Shown here: positions 34,916 to 38,481 of the stretch, piece by piece
Layout: each line of letters starts with the position of its first letter
How positions within the stretch are numbered: position 1 is the stretch's first letter
Source: a bacterium
GTDB taxonomy: Bacteria > Vulcanimicrobiota > Vulcanimicrobiia > Vulcanimicrobiales > Vulcanimicrobiaceae
Reading direction: 5' to 3'
DNA length: 38,481 bases
Assembly: GCA_021781595.1 (NCBI GenBank)
Contig: JAJXWN010000005.1
Coordinates: 1 to 38,481 of the forward strand
Made by a program: the position numbers and the translations under genes
Notes under the pieces: model-generated
What the model saw: the letters and a program-made list of their open reading frames with translations, nothing else
The model's database searches: none
What the model was told of the DNA's origin: nothing

Positions 34916-36046
34916 CTACGGCGAGCAGGCGCAGTAGTCGGCGATGCGCGCGATGCCCTCGCGCACGCGTTCGACCGGCGCGACCCAACTCAAGCGCAGC
35001 CAAGCATCGAACGATGCGCCGAACGCGATGCCCGGTATCGCGATCACCTCTCGCTCGTCGGCTAGCGCGTGCGCCGCGTGCAGCGAGCCCACGCCTTCGG
35101 GAAGGCGAACGCAAGCGTAGAAACTACCCTCGGGTACGATGAAATGCAGACCGCTTTCGCGCAAGGCATCGACGACCGCGCTCCGCTGCAGCCCGTACCA
35201 CTCTGCATGCTCGCGCAGATAACCCGGCTCTTCGAAGATGTGCAGCGCAACTTGCTGTGCGAACGTGTCGGCGCAGGACGTCACCCACGCGTGCACCTTG
35301 ACGATCGACGGCGCGAGTTCCGCGGGCGTCATCGCCCACCCAAGGCGCAGGCCGGTGAGTGCGTTGCTCTTGCTCACCGAGTTGGTAACGATCGTATGCG
35401 GATAGACCTCTGCGAAGTAACCGGCTTCGTCGAGGTACGTCTGCTCCCGGTAGACCTCGTCGTGAATCACCCACACGGGCTCCCCGCCTCGCCGCAAGAG
35501 CCCGTCCGCGAGACGCGCGACGGCCCCGCGCGAGATGACGCGTGCGGTGGGATTGCATGGCGAACAAACGACAACGGCGCGCGTTCGCTCGCCGACGGCG
35601 GCGAGAATGCGTTCCGGATCGTACGCGAAACCGTCAGATTCACGCATCGCCACGCTTTGCACCACAACTCCCTCGAGCGCCGCCATCTTCGCATACGACG
35701 GGAACGCCGGCTCGACGACGAGCAGCTCGTCCTTCTCGGGATCGAGCAGCGTCTTGATGACGACGTACGTCGCTTCTTGCGAACCCGTCGTGACGCAAAC
35801 GTTCTCGGCCGCGCCGAGCCACGGATACCCGTAGTGCCCCGCGATGCGCTTGCGCAGTTGCGGATCGCCCGCGTTGACCGTATAACGGATCCCGTGATCA
35901 ACGACGTAACGCATGGCCGCTTCGAGATGCGCCGGATTGGGCCGCAGCGACGGCTCCCCTAGGCCCAAGTCGATGGAGCCAGCTCTTCGCTTGGCTGCGA
36001 TCTCGCGGATCAACGAGCCCTCTATCCGTGCGACGCGGGGATTCAT
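34916..36046 (-). CDS. PLP-dependent class I/II aminotransferase
   Basis: LGLGEPSLRPNPAHLEAAMRYVVDHG, CNPTARVISRGAV, IHDEVYREQTY, TNSVSKSNALTGLRLGWAM; start MNPRVARIEG at 36046. Confidence 0.92.
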   Translation of the reverse strand: MNPRVARIEGSLIREIAAKRRAGSIDLGLGEPSLRPNPAHLEAAMRYVVDHGIRYTVNAGDPQLRKRIAGHYGYPWLGAAENVCVTTGSQEATYVVIKTLLDPEKDELLVVEPAFPSYAKMAALEGVVVQSVAMRESDGFAYDPERILAAVGERTRAVVVCSPCNPTARVISRGAVARLADGLLRRGGEPVWVIHDEVYREQTYLDEAGYFAEVYPHTIVTNSVSKSNALTGLRLGWAMTPAELAPSIVKVHAWVTSCADTFAQQVALHIFEEPGYLREHAEWYGLQRSAVVDALRESGLHFIVPEGSFYACVRLPEGVGSLHAAHALADEREVIAIPGIAFGASFDAWLRLSWVAPVERVREGIARIADYCACSP

Positions 36047-36048
36047 CG

Positions 36049-36855
36049 TCAAACCGCCACCTCGTACTCGCGCAAGGCCGCGTTGAGTGACGTCTTCGTA
36101 TCGGTCGACTCGCTTCGCGTACCGATGACGAGTGCACACGGTACGTCGTAGGTTCCGGCTGGAAACGCTTTCGGGAGACTGCCTGGAATGACGACCGCCC
36201 GAGCGGGAATGCGGCCCCTCGTGGTAACCGGTTCGCTTGCGCGAACGTCGACGATCGGCGTGCTCGCCGTCAGCACGACGCCGGCGCCGAGTACCGCTTC
36301 TCTTTCGACGCGTACGCCTTCGACCACGATGCAGCGCGAACCGACGAACGCGCCGTCTTCGACGATGACCGGCTGCGCCTGGGGCGGTTCGAGCACGCCG
36401 CCGATACCGGCGCCGCCCGAAAGATGCACGTTCTTGCCGATCTGCGCGCACGAGCCCACCGTAGCCCAGGTATCGATCATCGTGCCCTCGCCGACGTAGG
36501 CACCGATATTGACGTATCCCGGCATGAGGATCGCGCCTCGCCCCAGGAAACTCCCATAGCGTGCGGCGCCCGGCGGCACGCAGCGCGCGCCGAGCGCATC
36601 GTAATTCGTCTTGACCGGAATCTTGTCGTACGCATTGCCCATCCACACGACATCGCGCCGCCGGAAGTACAGCAGGATCGCCTGTTTGATCCACGCGTGA
36701 GTGACCCAGCCGCCGTCGTATGGTTCGCAGACGCGCAGTCTCCCGTCGTCCAGCGCCGCCACCACCTCGTCGACCGCGCGGCCGGCCGAGCCCTTCAAAT
36801 CGCTCGCATCCGCCGCAAGCGCCTCGATTTCAAGCCGTAGCCTTCGAACGTCCAT
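36049..36855 (-). CDS. dapD: 2,3,4,5-tetrahydropyridine-2,6-dicarboxylate N-succinyltransferase
   Basis: PGAARYGSFLGRGAILMPGYVNIGAYVGEGTMIDTWATVGSCAQIGKNVHLSGGAGIGGVLEPPQAQPVIVEDGAFVGSRCIVVEG. Start ATG 36855; the longer antisense ORF extension is spurious. Confidence 0.94.
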   Translation of the reverse strand: MDVRRLRLEIEALAADASDLKGSAGRAVDEVVAALDDGRLRVCEPYDGGWVTHAWIKQAILLYFRRRDVVWMGNAYDKIPVKTNYDALGARCVPPGAARYGSFLGRGAILMPGYVNIGAYVGEGTMIDTWATVGSCAQIGKNVHLSGGAGIGGVLEPPQAQPVIVEDGAFVGSRCIVVEGVRVEREAVLGAGVVLTASTPIVDVRASEPVTTRGRIPARAVVIPGSLPKAFPAGTYDVPCALVIGTRSESTDTKTSLNAALREYEVAV

Positions 36856-36944
36856 GCAGCGCACGCTTACGTGAGGAGAACCTGCGCCCCTCCGCAGCGG
36901 CGCGGCGGCGGACTGGAAGCATCCGTAACCCGCGGTGCATTGCT

Positions 36945-36972
36945 GGGTAAGAGAACGTGGGTAAGAGATCGT
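36945..36972. repeat. Tandem 14-bp direct repeat gggtaagagaacgt / gggtaagagatcgt
   Basis: Two adjacent copies, one mismatch, in the dapD-tkt intergenic region. Confidence 0.6.
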
Positions 36973-37044
36973 AGGGTCGTGGAGAACTATCCCCTCCCTC
37001 ACCCCCCGAGCAAGAACCGACTCGTTCCTTCTTAAGGAGAACCC

Positions 37045-38481
37045 GTGCCCAACACACGCGAAGACGAACGTCGAATCGACGCGATCCGCTTCTTGTCCGT
37101 CGATGCGGTGCAGCGGGCAAACTCCGGACATCCGGGGATGCCGCTCGGAGCCGCGGCGGCCGCCTATACGCTCTGGACGCGCCATCTGCGTTTCAATCCG
37201 AAGGATCCCGGATGGTTCGACCGGGACCGCTTCGTCCTGAGCGCCGGGCACGGATCGATGCTGCTCTACTCCTTGCTCTATCTCACCGGCTACGCGTTGA
37301 CGCTGCAGGATCTCGAGCGTTTCCGGCAGTTCGAAAGCAAGACGCCGGGCCACCCTGAAGCGCGCCATACGCCCGGAGTGGAGGTCACCACCGGACCGCT
37401 CGGGCAAGGCTTCGCGAGCGCCGTCGGCTTGGCGATGGCGCAGGCGCATCTCGCCGCAACCTACAATCGCGCGGGCCTCGCGATCGTAGACCATTACACC
37501 TACTGCTTGTGCGGCGACGGCGATCTGATGGAAGGCCTCTCGGCCGAAGCCGCATCGCTTGCCGGCCACCTCGGCTTGGGAAAACTCATCGTGCTCTACG
37601 ACGACAACAAGGTCTCGCTTGCGGCGCCCACCGGCGTGACCTTTACCGAAAGCGTCCTCGAACGCTTCGCCGCACAGCGCTGGCATACGGTCTACGTCGA
37701 CGCCGATCAGGGGAACGGCGTCGACGCGATCGACGCCGCGATCCGGGAGGCCAAGAACGTCACCGATCGGCCGTCGCTCGTTGCGATTCGCACGCACATC
37801 GGGTACGGATCGCCCGAACAGGACTCGTTCAAAGCGCATGGCGAGCCACTCGGCCCCGAAGGCGTTAGAGCCACGAAAGAAAAACTCGGCTGGCCGCTCG
37901 AGCCCGACTTCTACGTTCCCGATGACGTGCTGGCGTTCTACCGTAGCGTGGGCCAGCGGGGAGCCGAATTGCAGAGCCGCTGGCAGCAGGCCTACGCCGC
38001 TTGGAAGGACGCGAACGCCGAGCCGGCCTCGCAGTTGGAGCGAATCCTCGCCAAGCGTCTTCCCGACGCTGTGCCGTGGCCCGCATTCACCAAAGAGAAC
38101 GGCGACAACATCGCCACGCGCGAAGCCGGCGGCATCGTCATGAACGCGATCGCCGCCGCACTGCCCGAACTCGTCGGCGGATCCGCGGATCTCGATCCTT
38201 CGACGAAGACCTACCTCAAGAATATGGGCGACTTCCAGCCCAAACACTACGCCGGGCGCAACGTGCATTACGGCGTTCGCGAGCACGCCATGGGCGCGAT
38301 CACGACTGGACTCGCGATGCACGAGGGCCTGCTGCCCTTCGCCGCAACATTTTTCAACTTTAGCGATTACATGAAGCCCGCCATGCGCCTGGCGTCGCTG
38401 ACGGGCGTTCACGCGATCTACGTCTTCACGCATGATAGCGTCTTCCTCGGCGAAGACGGACCGACGCATCAACCGATTGAA
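37045..38481 (+). CDS. tkt: Transketolase, 3' truncated by window end
   Basis: GTG at 37045 with AAGGAGA upstream; [82 protein letters not shown]. Absent from the ORF track because no stop falls in the window. Confidence 0.93.
   Translation, partial: MPNTREDERRIDAIRFLSVDAVQRANSGHPGMPLGAAAAAYTLWTRHLRFNPKDPGWFDRDRFVLSAGHGSMLLYSLLYLTGYALTLQDLERFRQFESKTPGHPEARHTPGVEVTTGPLGQGFASAVGLAMAQAHLAATYNRAGLAIVDHYTYCLCGDGDLMEGLSAEAASLAGHLGLGKLIVLYDDNKVSLAAPTGVTFTESVLERFAAQRWHTVYVDADQGNGVDAIDAAIREAKNVTDRPSLVAIRTHIGYGSPEQDSFKAHGEPLGPEGVRATKEKLGWPLEPDFYVPDDVLAFYRSVGQRGAELQSRWQQAYAAWKDANAEPASQLERILAKRLPDAVPWPAFTKENGDNIATREAGGIVMNAIAAALPELVGGSADLDPSTKTYLKNMGDFQPKHYAGRNVHYGVREHAMGAITTGLAMHEGLLPFAATFFNFSDYMKPAMRLASLTGVHAIYVFTHDSVFLGEDGPTHQPIE

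Noticed and set aside
34916-36694. 592-aa ORF as a fused aminotransferase
   Set aside because: The extra N-terminal part is a shadow frame over dapD; the aminotransferase starts at ATG 36046.
36869-36884. aggagaacctgcgcc resembling the tkt RBS region aggagaacccgtgcc
   Set aside because: Short partial similarity around a Shine-Dalgarno-like core; probably coincidence.
36049-38472. 807-aa minus-strand ORF
   Set aside because: Only the first part (dapD, 36049-36855) is real. The remainder is antisense to transketolase and lacks recognisable motifs; long antisense ORFs are common at this GC content.
1-38481. CRISPR arrays, rRNA, prophage or defence islands
   Set aside because: No regularly spaced repeats, rRNA-like segments, or phage/defence genes seen; the SWIM/SNF2 helicase has no defence-gene neighbours here.

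Overview
This is a high-GC bacterial chromosomal window with about 34 genes. I see no prophage, CRISPR array or intact IS element. Most of it is two housekeeping neighbourhoods on the minus strand that resemble conserved Firmicutes gene orders. The first is [cmk-plsC-polyprenyl synthase-GT-C]-yebC-PASTA-rpe-thiL-pdxK, then rpmB (+), then fakA-plsX-degV. The second is hemW-yacL-ispD-ispF-(gltX C-terminal domain only)-cysE-cysS-rlmB-sigH. On the plus strand are a NiCoT/UreH-like membrane protein, tRNA-Thr(UGU), a 2Fe-2S protein, radA, a glutamate formimidoyltransferase gene, an M16 peptidase, an aldehyde dehydrogenase and a 3'-truncated transketolase that the ORF track omits. A SWIM/SNF2 helicase and a dapD-aminotransferase pair are on the minus strand. 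Most notable observations: (1) ispD carries an in-frame C-terminal extension that reads like EF-G domain V. (2) The gltX position holds a stand-alone GluRS anticodon-binding domain with its own Shine-Dalgarno sequence and no catalytic domain. (3) radA carries an in-frame ~26-codon insertion built from two copies of a 22-bp repeat; a diverged copy sits in the 3' end of cysE. (4) A decaying PRTase / (esterase remnant) / DLH operon is interrupted by a 210-bp element with ~50-bp inverted repeats, which supplies the PRTase stop codon. (5) A PASTA-only membrane protein sits where the Ser/Thr kinase PrkC would be expected. (6) thiL appears to start at CTG in a CTGA overlap. (7) A 47-bp symmetric dyad lies directly upstream of the metal-transporter-like gene. 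Taxonomy is not determinable here; an uncultivated, non-Firmicutes high-GC lineage such as Eremiobacterota/WPS-2 is only a guess. Product calls rest on recognised motifs and remembered family sequences; no searches were run.
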